DNA from: CAZUXY01 sp964624235
GTDB lineage: Bacteria > Spirochaetota > UBA4802 > UBA5368
Direction of reading: 5' to 3'
Assembly (NCBI GenBank): GCA_964624235.1
Contig: CAZUXY010000039.1
Location: 1-47,295, forward strand
Length of the DNA stretch: 47,295 bases
The position numbers and the translations under genes are program-made. This document shows positions 18,607 to 26,317 of the stretch, piece by piece. A model generated the notes under the pieces. The model was not told the origin of the DNA and ran no database searches. It worked only from the letters and a program-made list of their open reading frames with translations. Position 1 is the first letter of the stretch, and each line of letters starts with the position of its first letter.

Positions 18607-18629
18607 TGATTAAATCATAATATTAATCA
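18607..18629. promoter_or_regulatory. Palindromic operator candidate at the glnA transcription start
   Basis: TGATTAA (18607-18613) and TTAATCA (18623-18629) are perfect inverted repeats separated by 9 bp, placed exactly where the predicted promoter should start transcription. A repressor bound here would block glnA. The sequence differs from the amtB-type palindrome. The regulator is unknown. Confidence 0.45.
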
Positions 18630-18656
18630 GATCACTACAGGTGAGGTGTTTCAGTC

Positions 18657-20072
18657 ATGAAAACTTCCAAGGAAGTATTGGAATTTATCAAGAAGGAAAA
18701 GGTGGAGGTGATAGACCTCAGGTTCATGGATTTCCCCGGCTTGTGGCAGCACTTTTCCGTGCCGGTGCGCGAGATCGACGAAGGTGTGTTTGAAAGCGGG
18801 CTCGGATTCGACGGCTCAAGCATACGGGGATGGCAGGCGATAAACGAATCGGACATGCTGGTAAAGCCGGTGGCTGAAACAGCGTTTGTCGATCCCTTCC
18901 TGACGCATAAGACGCTGGTGATGATCTGCAATATCTGCGATCCGGTCACCGGTGAGGATTATACCAGGGACCCGCGCAATATCGCCCGTAAAGCCGAGAA
19001 CTATCTGAAAACAACGGGGCTCGGTGACACCGCCTATTTCGGTCCCGAGGCGGAGTTCTTCATTTTCGATGACATCCGTTTCAATCAGAATGAACATGAA
19101 GGCTACTATTACATTGATTCGGTTGAGGGTCGATGGAATTCCGGAAGGGAAGAGAACCCCAATCTCGGTTACAAACCCCGCTATAAAGAAGGGTACTTCC
19201 CCGTTCCTCCCACCGATTCCCAACAGGACATCCGCAGCGAGATGATGCTTACCCTTGAGAGCATAGGAGTCGCGATCGAAGCCCAGCATCACGAGGTGGC
19301 CACCGGCGGGCAGGCGGAAATCGACATGAGGTTCGATACGCTGGTTACCATGGCCGACAAGATGCTCAAGTACAAATACGTGATCAAGAACACGGCGCGG
19401 AAATACAATAAGACCGTCACCTTTATGCCGAAGCCGCTGTTCGGTGACAACGGGACCGGAATGCATACGCATCTTTCGATATGGAAGGGCGGTAAGAACA
19501 CCTTTTACGGTGACCGTTACGCCGGCCTTTCCGAGACCGCTCTGTACGCGATCGGCGGACTGCTGAAGCACGCACCGGCCATTCTGGCTATCTCTAATCC
19601 TACCACCAACAGTTATAAGCGGCTGGTGCCGGGTTTTGAGGCCCCGGTTAACCTGGCGTATTCCAGCAGGAACCGGAGCGCCTCGATACGAATCCCCATG
19701 TACTCGGCTTCCGAAAAAGCTAAGAGGCTTGAATTCCGTTGCCCCGACCCGAGCTGCAATCCTTATCTGGCGTTTTCGGCCATACTCATGGCGGCCATAG
19801 ACGGTATCCAGAACAAGATCAACCCGGGAGAGCCTCTGGACAGGGACATTTATGATATGGAACCCGAAGAACTGGCGAAAGTCCCGACAACCCCAGGATC
19901 CCTCAGGGAAGCGCTGAACGCCCTGGCTAAAGACCATGATTTTCTGCTGAAAGGGGATGTGTTCACCTCTGACGTTATCGAGACGTGGATATCCTACAAA
20001 ATGGAAAACGAGGTAAAGGCGCTGGATCTGCGCCCCCATCCGTGGGAATTCGCCCTCTACTATGACATATGA
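18657..20072 (+). CDS. glnA: Glutamine synthetase, type I
   Basis: Makes glutamine from glutamate, ammonia and ATP. The 471-residue sequence matches GSI: GFDGSSIRGWQAINESDM, the metal/ATP region FGPEAEFFIFDD, HHEVATGGQAEIDMRF, KPLFGDNGTGMHTHLS and RNRSASIRIPMYSASEKAKR. Near the C-terminus IYDMEPEE holds Tyr399 at the position adenylylated in the GSI-beta subgroup, so activity should be controlled covalently; the adenylyltransferase gene is the next one. The ATG has GGTGAGGTG 8 bp upstream. Confidence 0.98.
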   Translation: MKTSKEVLEFIKKEKVEVIDLRFMDFPGLWQHFSVPVREIDEGVFESGLGFDGSSIRGWQAINESDMLVKPVAETAFVDPFLTHKTLVMICNICDPVTGEDYTRDPRNIARKAENYLKTTGLGDTAYFGPEAEFFIFDDIRFNQNEHEGYYYIDSVEGRWNSGREENPNLGYKPRYKEGYFPVPPTDSQQDIRSEMMLTLESIGVAIEAQHHEVATGGQAEIDMRFDTLVTMADKMLKYKYVIKNTARKYNKTVTFMPKPLFGDNGTGMHTHLSIWKGGKNTFYGDRYAGLSETALYAIGGLLKHAPAILAISNPTTNSYKRLVPGFEAPVNLAYSSRNRSASIRIPMYSASEKAKRLEFRCPDPSCNPYLAFSAILMAAIDGIQNKINPGEPLDRDIYDMEPEELAKVPTTPGSLREALNALAKDHDFLLKGDVFTSDVIETWISYKMENEVKALDLRPHPWEFALYYDI

Positions 20073-20094
20073 GGGAAACTTGATCCAGATTTCA

Positions 20095-20126
20095 AAAACG
20101 GGGCATCGGCCCCGTTTTTATTTTTC
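20095..20126 (+). terminator. Rho-independent terminator after glnA
   Basis: AAAACGGGGC, a short loop (ATCG) and GCCCCGTTTTTATTTTT form a classic GC-rich hairpin with a T tract, 23 bp after the glnA stop. It separates glnA from glnE. Confidence 0.9.
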
Positions 20127-20334
20127 ACGACTGCACCCGTTGCACGTAAGGAAGAGTTGGGCAGCGCTGCCGTCCGGACTCAGACCACGATTTTCGTCTG
20201 TTTTTTAATAAGCGTCCGTGCGGAACACCTTTCCCGGCCGTTCCGCACTGCTAATTGTAATGGACAGGCCGTCTCCATGCTGTTACCTTTTACTATGCAT
20301 ATTCATTTATGAGTATGTATATTGGGCCACTGAA

Positions 20335-23300
20335 ATGAAACCTTCGGCGGAACAGTTGAAATCCCTGCTGCCTGATATCGGCGATAAACTGATCGCCGAT
20401 CATTTATCATTCCTTGGAGATAATTACTTCGTCGATTTTACGCCCGCGCAGATAGCCGGGCACCTGGAAGGTTTGCGGAAAGTCTCCCCTGTAAATCCTG
20501 TTGAAGTAAGAGTTGATGTGCCGCCTGACGGACACGCAGGCGTCACGGTAATGGCATATGACTACCCCTTTGTATTTTCTCTTATTACCGGTGTACTGGG
20601 CTCAATGGGAATGAATATTCTTTCCGGCCGTGCCTATACCTATGGTCGGATCCAAAAGGGTGAAAAAAACGCCTGGCATCGCGGAAAGAGGTCGTTGCCA
20701 CAGGCCGCACAGGGTGTACGCCGTATGATAATAGACCAGTTCCATGGGCCGGTGGAGACGCATCTGCCCTTCCACCAGTGGTCCGCAGAACTCGGCGAGA
20801 GGTTGCGCAGGGTCTTCAGCAATCTGGAAAAAGGCGATCCCGATTCGGTACAGCTGGCCAAACACACCGTCAACGAAATGGTCGTGGAGCGTATCGCGGA
20901 GGCGCATTACGACCTGGAAAAGGTGCTGTATCCCGTGGATATACGCATAGAAAACGCTGATGAGAAGAAGACCGTCATGAAGGTCACCTCCATCGATACT
21001 CCTTTTTTCCTTTACACCCTCAGCAACGCTCTCAGCCTGCACCACGTGCTGATCGAGCAGGTAGCCATAAGCACCATCGAAAGGCAGATAGTCGATGAAT
21101 TCCATCTGTCCGACCCGTCGGGCAGAGCGGTAAGCGACGGGGAGGTCATGGCGCGGATCAAGCTTTCGGTGCTGCTGACCAAGCAGTTCAGTTATTTTCT
21201 GGTAAAGGCCCCCGATCCCTATGTGGCGCTCTCAAGGTTTGAACTGCTGGTCAAGGACGTGCTGGAGCTGCCCCAGCAGGGCAGATGGATCGACATGCTT
21301 TCCGACCACCGGCTGATGCAGAACCTGGCCCGGATCCTGGGTGCCAGTGATTTTCTCTGGGAGGACTTTATACGGCTCCAGTATGAAAGCCTGATACCCA
21401 TGCTGGAAAACCGGATCGGGGACACGCGTTTTCCGCAGCACATGGAATCCTTTCGTGAGCGGCTTACGGCGGCACTGGGGTCTGTCGATGATCAGGAGGG
21501 GAAATGCCGTCTGTTCAATGAAATAAAAGACCGCGAGATTTTTCTCATAGACCTGGACCATATACTTGGAGGGGGCGGAGATTTCGCTGCGTTGTCGCGG
21601 AACCTTACCCTGCTTGCCGAAACCGTGGTGGATGTCGCAGCTCAGGTCTCTTTTGAATTTCTGTCCGGGCGTTACGGAAGGCCCCGAACGGTGGCCGGGA
21701 TTGAGTCCCGTTTTGCCGTTATGGGGCTGGGAAAGTTCGGAGGGGCGGCGCTTGGATACGCGTCGGATATAGAGCTTCTTTTCGTGTACGATGACAGCGG
21801 AAGGACCGACGGCGGCGAGTCCATAGACAATTCCCATTTCTTTAACCTGCTGGTAAGAGAAGTGCTGAATTTTATTCATGCAAAGAGGGAGGGGATATTC
21901 CGCGTGGATCTGAGGCTGAGGCCTTTCGGCGGCGACGGGCCTCTGGCGTGCAGTCTGGATTCTTACTGCCGGTACTACGGGCCGGGAGGGAGCGCCCTCG
22001 CGTATGAGAGGCTGTCACTGGTAAGGATGAGGACCGCGGGAGGTGACCGTGATCTGGGCGAACGGCTGGAACGTCTCAGGGACGAGTTCATCTACACGAC
22101 CAGCGCCGTCGACATCGGCCAGATCCGTGACCTGCGTGAAAAACAATTCAGGGAAAAAAACATATCGGGAAGGCTCAACGCGAAATTCAGCCCCGGCGCC
22201 CTGGTGGACCTGGAATACACGGTGCAGATACTGCAGGTATTATACGGTAAAGACAATGTATCCCTGAGGACGCCGAAAATCCATGAGGCTCTGCGGGTTC
22301 TGGCCGATATCGGCGTGCTTGAAAAGAATGAGCGGCAGAATCTGCTTTCCGCTTATAACTTTCTGCGCAACCTTATTAACGGCCTCCGCATGCTGCGGGG
22401 ATCTGCACAGGACCTCTATCTCCCTCCTGCCGATTCCCTTGAGTTTGTGCACCTGGCCCGCCGCATGAATTATAAAAGGGACGGCGAGATGAGTCCCGGC
22501 CGTCTTTTATACCTTGAGTTTGAAACCATGACCGCCATGGTGCGCACCTTCGTGGAGAGGCACCTGGGGCGGGAGTCGCTGCCTGGCCCGGACACCGGAA
22601 ACGTGGCCGACCTGGTGCTGTCGATAAACCTCCCTGAGAGGTTGACCGGGAAGATACTGCGGCGGTACGATTTTCGCGACACTGAGCGTGCGGCAGATAA
22701 TCTCAAAAAACTCGCCGGTCGGGGCGAACAGCGGGACCTTTTCGCCAAGCTGGCGATACTGGCCTGTGACATCCTGTCCCGCAAACCCGATCCGGACATG
22801 GCCCTTAACAACTGGGAGCGTTATATCATCGGCAGGGCAGACCCGGCGCCGCATTACGCCGCCATGCTTACTCAGCCCAGAAGGCTCGATATCCTGTTGA
22901 GCATTTTATCGGCCAGCCAGTTCCTGGCCGACACCCTGATAAGGAACCCCGGGTTTTTCGAATGGGTATCGGCGCCGGAAAACCTGTACCTGAGTCCGGT
23001 GAAGGAACGGCTGCTCGAAGAGCTGTCCGGGGCTTCCGATGCTGATAAATGGATGAACGAACTGCGCCGCCTGCGCCGCAGGGAGATACTCCGCATCGGG
23101 ACGCGGGACATATACCTGGAGCATCCGCTGACCGGGACGGTGAATGATCTATCGGTGCTTGCCGAGGCACTGGTGGAGTCTGCCCTGGAAAGGGCATGGG
23201 AATCGGTGGGTGAGGACATGAACCCGCGTGCGGAGATTGATGTGTTAAAGGATTTTTTCTGCGTCATGGCCTTCGGGAAGCTGGGCGGCAAAGAGCTCAA

Positions 23301-24123
23301 CTACAGTTCCGACATCGATCTCATGGGTATCTATGAACCCGCCGGGATAGAGGAGCGTACCGGAAGGAATACCGACACATGCGAGCGGATTTTTATCATG
23401 GTACTTGAGAGGATGAGCAAAAACCTCTCCCGGCATACCGAAGAAGGGTACGCCTATCGCGTTGATTTCAGGCTGCGCCCCTACGGCGCCTCCGGTACGC
23501 TGGTGCCGCCGCTCCCGGCGCTGCAGAGGTATTACGGTTCCAACGCAAAAATATGGGAGATACAGGCGCTCTTGAAAATGAGGCCTGTCGCCGGCAACCT
23601 TTCCATAGGTTTCGATTTTCTTGATGTAACCAGGCCGCTGCTGCTGGCCCGTCTAGACAGGAATGAGGTGGTTGAGTCCATTCGCTCGATGCGGCAAAAA
23701 GCGGCGGTTTCTAAAGCATCGATTATCAAAAGTACGTTCGATGTAAAGAACGGTGTGGGCGGGATACGGGATATAGAGTTCATGGTACAGGGGCTTCAAC
23801 TGCTGCATGCGCATGAATACCCGCAACTCCTCAGCGGCAATACCCTGGGTGCTCTTACCATCCTCGGGGAACTGGGACTGCTGCCGGCGGATGTCACCGC
23901 CGAAATCGCCGATGATTATCTTTTTCTGAGGCGGGTGGAACACTTTCTGCAACTCTATGAAGACCGGCAGGTACATACCCTTCCGTCTGATCCCGAGCAG
24001 ATGGAATCCCTTTCCCGGAGGATACTGGGGGTACGGTCGGGTACCGGGGAATTCATGGAGGCCTTTCGTCTGTGTACTGAACGCGTCAGGCAGGCGTACA
24101 ACAACTACCTGCTGGAGGGATAA
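20335..24123 (+). CDS. glnE: GlnE-type adenylyltransferase with tandem N-terminal ACT-like domains
   Basis: Adds and removes AMP on glutamine synthetase. Two nucleotidyltransferase halves are present: MGLGKFGGAALGYASDIELL near residue 463 and MAFGKLGGKELNYSSDIDLM near 978, each followed by its helical domain (FSPGALVDLEYTVQILQVLY; GVGGIRDIEFMVQGLQLLHA). The protein is 1262 residues against about 950 for E. coli GlnE. The extra 300 N-terminal residues look like the C-terminal part of GlnD: a DFTPAQIAGHLEGLRK segment, then YPFVFSLITGVLGSMGMNIL and DTPFFLYTLSNALSLHHVLI, both ACT-like. Start 20335 (little ribosome site) is chosen because this homology begins there; GTG 20218 and ATG 20260 are upstream alternatives. 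Confidence 0.92.
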   Translation: MKPSAEQLKSLLPDIGDKLIADHLSFLGDNYFVDFTPAQIAGHLEGLRKVSPVNPVEVRVDVPPDGHAGVTVMAYDYPFVFSLITGVLGSMGMNILSGRAYTYGRIQKGEKNAWHRGKRSLPQAAQGVRRMIIDQFHGPVETHLPFHQWSAELGERLRRVFSNLEKGDPDSVQLAKHTVNEMVVERIAEAHYDLEKVLYPVDIRIENADEKKTVMKVTSIDTPFFLYTLSNALSLHHVLIEQVAISTIERQIVDEFHLSDPSGRAVSDGEVMARIKLSVLLTKQFSYFLVKAPDPYVALSRFELLVKDVLELPQQGRWIDMLSDHRLMQNLARILGASDFLWEDFIRLQYESLIPMLENRIGDTRFPQHMESFRERLTAALGSVDDQEGKCRLFNEIKDREIFLIDLDHILGGGGDFAALSRNLTLLAETVVDVAAQVSFEFLSGRYGRPRTVAGIESRFAVMGLGKFGGAALGYASDIELLFVYDDSGRTDGGESIDNSHFFNLLVREVLNFIHAKREGIFRVDLRLRPFGGDGPLACSLDSYCRYYGPGGSALAYERLSLVRMRTAGGDRDLGERLERLRDEFIYTTSAVDIGQIRDLREKQFREKNISGRLNAKFSPGALVDLEYTVQILQVLYGKDNVSLRTPKIHEALRVLADIGVLEKNERQNLLSAYNFLRNLINGLRMLRGSAQDLYLPPADSLEFVHLARRMNYKRDGEMSPGRLLYLEFETMTAMVRTFVERHLGRESLPGPDTGNVADLVLSINLPERLTGKILRRYDFRDTERAADNLKKLAGRGEQRDLFAKLAILACDILSRKPDPDMALNNWERYIIGRADPAPHYAAMLTQPRRLDILLSILSASQFLADTLIRNPGFFEWVSAPENLYLSPVKERLLEELSGASDADKWMNELRRLRRREILRIGTRDIYLEHPLTGTVNDLSVLAEALVESALERAWESVGEDMNPRAEIDVLKDFFCVMAFGKLGGKELNYSSDIDLMGIYEPAGIEERTGRNTDTCERIFIMVLERMSKNLSRHTEEGYAYRVDFRLRPYGASGTLVPPLPALQRYYGSNAKIWEIQALLKMRPVAGNLSIGFDFLDVTRPLLLARLDRNEVVESIRSMRQKAAVSKASIIKSTFDVKNGVGGIRDIEFMVQGLQLLHAHEYPQLLSGNTLGALTILGELGLLPADVTAEIADDYLFLRRVEHFLQLYEDRQVHTLPSDPEQMESLSRRILGVRSGTGEFMEAFRLCTERVRQAYNNYLLEG

Positions 24124-24150
24124 ACACTTACCGGTGTCGAACCCTCCCTC

Positions 24151-24168
24151 TGATACAGAAATGTATCA
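24151..24168. promoter_or_regulatory. Palindrome upstream of amtB (possible activator site)
   Basis: TGATACA-GAAA-TGTATCA is a perfect 7-bp palindrome with a 4-bp centre, about 245 bp before the expected amtB transcription start. Nearly the same site lies before the sigma-54 activator gene at 26272. Distance and symmetry suit an enhancer-type activator site. Confidence 0.5.
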
Positions 24169-24380
24169 TCCACAATATTCATAATACGATTGTGTTACGG
24201 TTCCTTCCCTCCCCACACCTGACTTTCAATTTTACTCTTTCTCATGCATGCGCATACACTGTCCCTGTGCCGTGCCGGGAGGGCTCATCCCGGCGTTCCC
24301 CTGTGTAATTGTGTCATGAAGGTTAAATAATGCCGTCACCCTCCGTCAATGCCGCTGCTTTTCGTTCGATCGCGCGTCAA

Positions 24381-24396
24381 TGGTACGATTTGTGCA
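24381..24396 (+). promoter_or_regulatory. Sigma-54 promoter of amtB-glnK
   Basis: TGGTACGATTTGTGCA fits the sigma-54 consensus TGGCACG-N4-TTGCA with the invariant GG and GC exactly 10 bp apart and two mismatches overall. Transcription would start near 24406, 28 bp before the amtB ATG. Confidence 0.8.
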
Positions 24397-24433
24397 CTTC
24401 AAAGGACAATCAACTTATCAGACGGAGGCTCAC

Positions 24434-25777
24434 ATGAAGGCAAAAAGAAAATCTGTTGTATTAGTTGCCCTGATGGTTCTGGCGGCCGTGCCGTTATTCG
24501 CCCAGGAGGCGGCGGCGCCCGCATCATCGGTTAAACCCATAAACGTGGTCTGGACGCTGGTGGCCGCATTTCTTGTTTTTTTTATGCAGGCGGGTTTTGC
24601 CATGGTGGAGGTGGGTTTCACCAGGGCGAAAAACGCCGGGAACATCATCATGAAAAACATGATGGATTTCGCGGTGGGTTCCCTCGCGTTTTTCGTGATC
24701 GGCTACGGGCTGATGTTCGGGGCTTCGAAAATGGGACTATTCGGCACCGACAAGTTTTTTCTGTCCAGCGGCGATCCCGGTAATCCTGACGGGCTATGGC
24801 AGTTTGTCTACTGGATGTTCCAGTGCGTGTTCGCCGCGACCGCGGCGACTATCGTGTCCGGCTCAATGGCTGAACGTACAAAATTCATCGCGTATCTGAT
24901 CTACAGCCTGGTCATAAGCGCGGTCATATACCCGGTTTCAGGGCACTGGGCATGGGGCGGCGGATGGCTGTCCAAGATCGGCTTCATCGATTTTGCCGGT
25001 TCCACCGTGGTGCACACGGTAGGAGGCATGGCGGCCATGATGGGTTCGATATTCCTGGGCGCGCGGCTGGGTAAGTACGGCGCGGACGGACGACCGAAGG
25101 CCATCCCAGGCCATAACATACCCCTCGCGGCTCTCGGGGTGTTTATCCTGTGGTTCGGCTGGTTCGGATTCAATCCGGGCAGCACCACCGCGGGTGACAA
25201 TCTCACCATAGGATTCATAGCGGTCAACACCAACCTGGCCGCGGCGGCCGGTGCGGTAGCCGCCATGATCATGGTATGGGCAAAGAACGGCAAACCTGAT
25301 GTTTCCATGACATTGAACGGGGCCCTGGCCGGCCTGGTGGCGATAACCGCGGGGTGTTCATCGGTATCGCCAATGAGTTCGATATGGATCGGCCTCATCG
25401 CCGGTTGTGCGGTGGTGCTGTCGGTTGAACTCTTCGATTTCGTGCTGAAAATCGACGACCCGGTGGGCGCCGTTTCCGTACACGGGATCTGCGGTATACT
25501 GGGCACCCTCCTGGTGGGAGTGTTCGCAGAGGCCAGGTATGCCGGCGCCGGTATCAACGGCCTGTTTTACGGCGGAGGATTAAAGCTTCTGGCGACGCAG
25601 GCTGTCGGCGTATTCAGTATAGTCGCATGGGTCGTACTGACCAGCGGCATTCTCTTTTTCATCATCAAGAAGACCGTCGGCCTGCGTGTGAAAAAAGAGG
25701 AAGAAATCCGCGGACTGGATATCGACGAGCACGGAATGGAGTCTTATTCCGGGTTCCAGATATTCATAAGCCAGTAA
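24434..25777 (+). CDS. amtB: Ammonium transporter
   Basis: An Amt/Rh-family inner-membrane ammonium channel of 447 residues with a signal peptide (MKAKRKSVVLVALMVLAAVPLFAQ) and about eleven membrane helices. Family signatures are FFMQAGFAMVEVGFTRAKNA, the pore histidines in VVHTVGGMAAMMGS and VSVHGICGILGTLL, and WFGFNPGST. ATG 24434 has GGAGG 5 bp upstream; an upstream GTG-type frame start near 24380 would lie inside the promoter. It is co-transcribed with glnK (16-bp gap), the usual pairing in which PII blocks the channel when nitrogen is plentiful. Confidence 0.97.
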   Translation: MKAKRKSVVLVALMVLAAVPLFAQEAAAPASSVKPINVVWTLVAAFLVFFMQAGFAMVEVGFTRAKNAGNIIMKNMMDFAVGSLAFFVIGYGLMFGASKMGLFGTDKFFLSSGDPGNPDGLWQFVYWMFQCVFAATAATIVSGSMAERTKFIAYLIYSLVISAVIYPVSGHWAWGGGWLSKIGFIDFAGSTVVHTVGGMAAMMGSIFLGARLGKYGADGRPKAIPGHNIPLAALGVFILWFGWFGFNPGSTTAGDNLTIGFIAVNTNLAAAAGAVAAMIMVWAKNGKPDVSMTLNGALAGLVAITAGCSSVSPMSSIWIGLIAGCAVVLSVELFDFVLKIDDPVGAVSVHGICGILGTLLVGVFAEARYAGAGINGLFYGGGLKLLATQAVGVFSIVAWVVLTSGILFFIIKKTVGLRVKKEEEIRGLDIDEHGMESYSGFQIFISQ

Positions 25778-25793
25778 CTGGGGAGGAGAGGAT

Positions 25794-26135
25794 ATGAAAC
25801 TGATAGTGGCATATATTCAGCCTGAAAAACTGGAAGAAGTGAAATCGGCGCTGTTCAAAGCCGATGTGAGGAAAATGTCCGTTACCAATTCCCTCGGATG
25901 CGGCCAGCAGGGGGGGTATACGGAAACCTACCGGGGCGTCCCGATGGAGATCAATCTGCTGAAGAAAGTGCGCCTGGAGATCGCTGTCAACGAGGATTTC
26001 GTGGACAAAACGGTAAGCGCCATCATTGAGGCCGCCCGCTCGGGGAAAATCGGGGACGGCAAGATTTTTATTACGGACCTTAAGGAGTGTATCCGTATCC
26101 GAACGGGTGAGAAAGGTAAAGAAGCAATAGGTTAG
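25794..26135 (+). CDS. glnK: PII signal protein lacking the Tyr51 uridylylation site
   Basis: A 113-residue PII trimer protein that senses ATP/ADP and 2-oxoglutarate and docks on AmtB. The start (MKLIVAYIQPEKLEEVKSAL), the T-loop region and the C-terminal GKIGDGKIFITDLKECIRIR are typical. In the T-loop, Tyr46 is kept (TETYRG) but position 51 is Met (RGVPM) where uridylylated PII proteins have Tyr. Classical GlnD modification at this residue is therefore impossible. The gene has GGGGAGGAGAGG before its ATG and follows amtB. Confidence 0.95.
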   Translation: MKLIVAYIQPEKLEEVKSALFKADVRKMSVTNSLGCGQQGGYTETYRGVPMEINLLKKVRLEIAVNEDFVDKTVSAIIEAARSGKIGDGKIFITDLKECIRIRTGEKGKEAIG

Positions 26136-26212
26136 GTGTTACGCGAGGGTTGACGGGAATGCTCTTTTAAAACACCCTGATTCAACAGATTCTTTACAAT
26201 GATGTAAAATTT

Positions 26213-26264
26213 AAAGGCCCTCTCGCGGAAAAAACAAATAAATTTTTCCGCGGGAGGGCCTTTT
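26213..26264 (+). terminator. Strong terminator after glnK
   Basis: A roughly 20-bp stem, AAAGGCCCTC-T-CGCGGAAAAA on the left and its near-perfect complement on the right (TTTTTCCGCG-G-GAGGGCCTTT), around a short A-rich loop. The symmetric A/T ends allow function in either direction. It insulates amtB-glnK from the activator gene. Confidence 0.85.
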
Positions 26265-26271
26265 GATATTA

Positions 26272-26289
26272 TGGTACATAAGTGTATCA
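26272..26289. promoter_or_regulatory. Palindrome upstream of the sigma-54 activator gene
   Basis: TGGTACA-TAAG-TGTATCA, one base from the perfect palindrome before amtB and with the same 4-bp spacer; flanking TTA/TAA extend the symmetry (26269-26292). It lies 29 bp before the ATG, a position that suits autoregulation. Confidence 0.5.
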
Positions 26290-26317
26290 TAATAAAAGGG
26301 AAAATAGGTTGTAATCG

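Noticed and set aside
18816..20039. 407-codon open frame on the minus strand
   Set aside because: It lies fully inside glnA, which has strong family motifs; the antisense frame has no ribosome site or recognisable domain.
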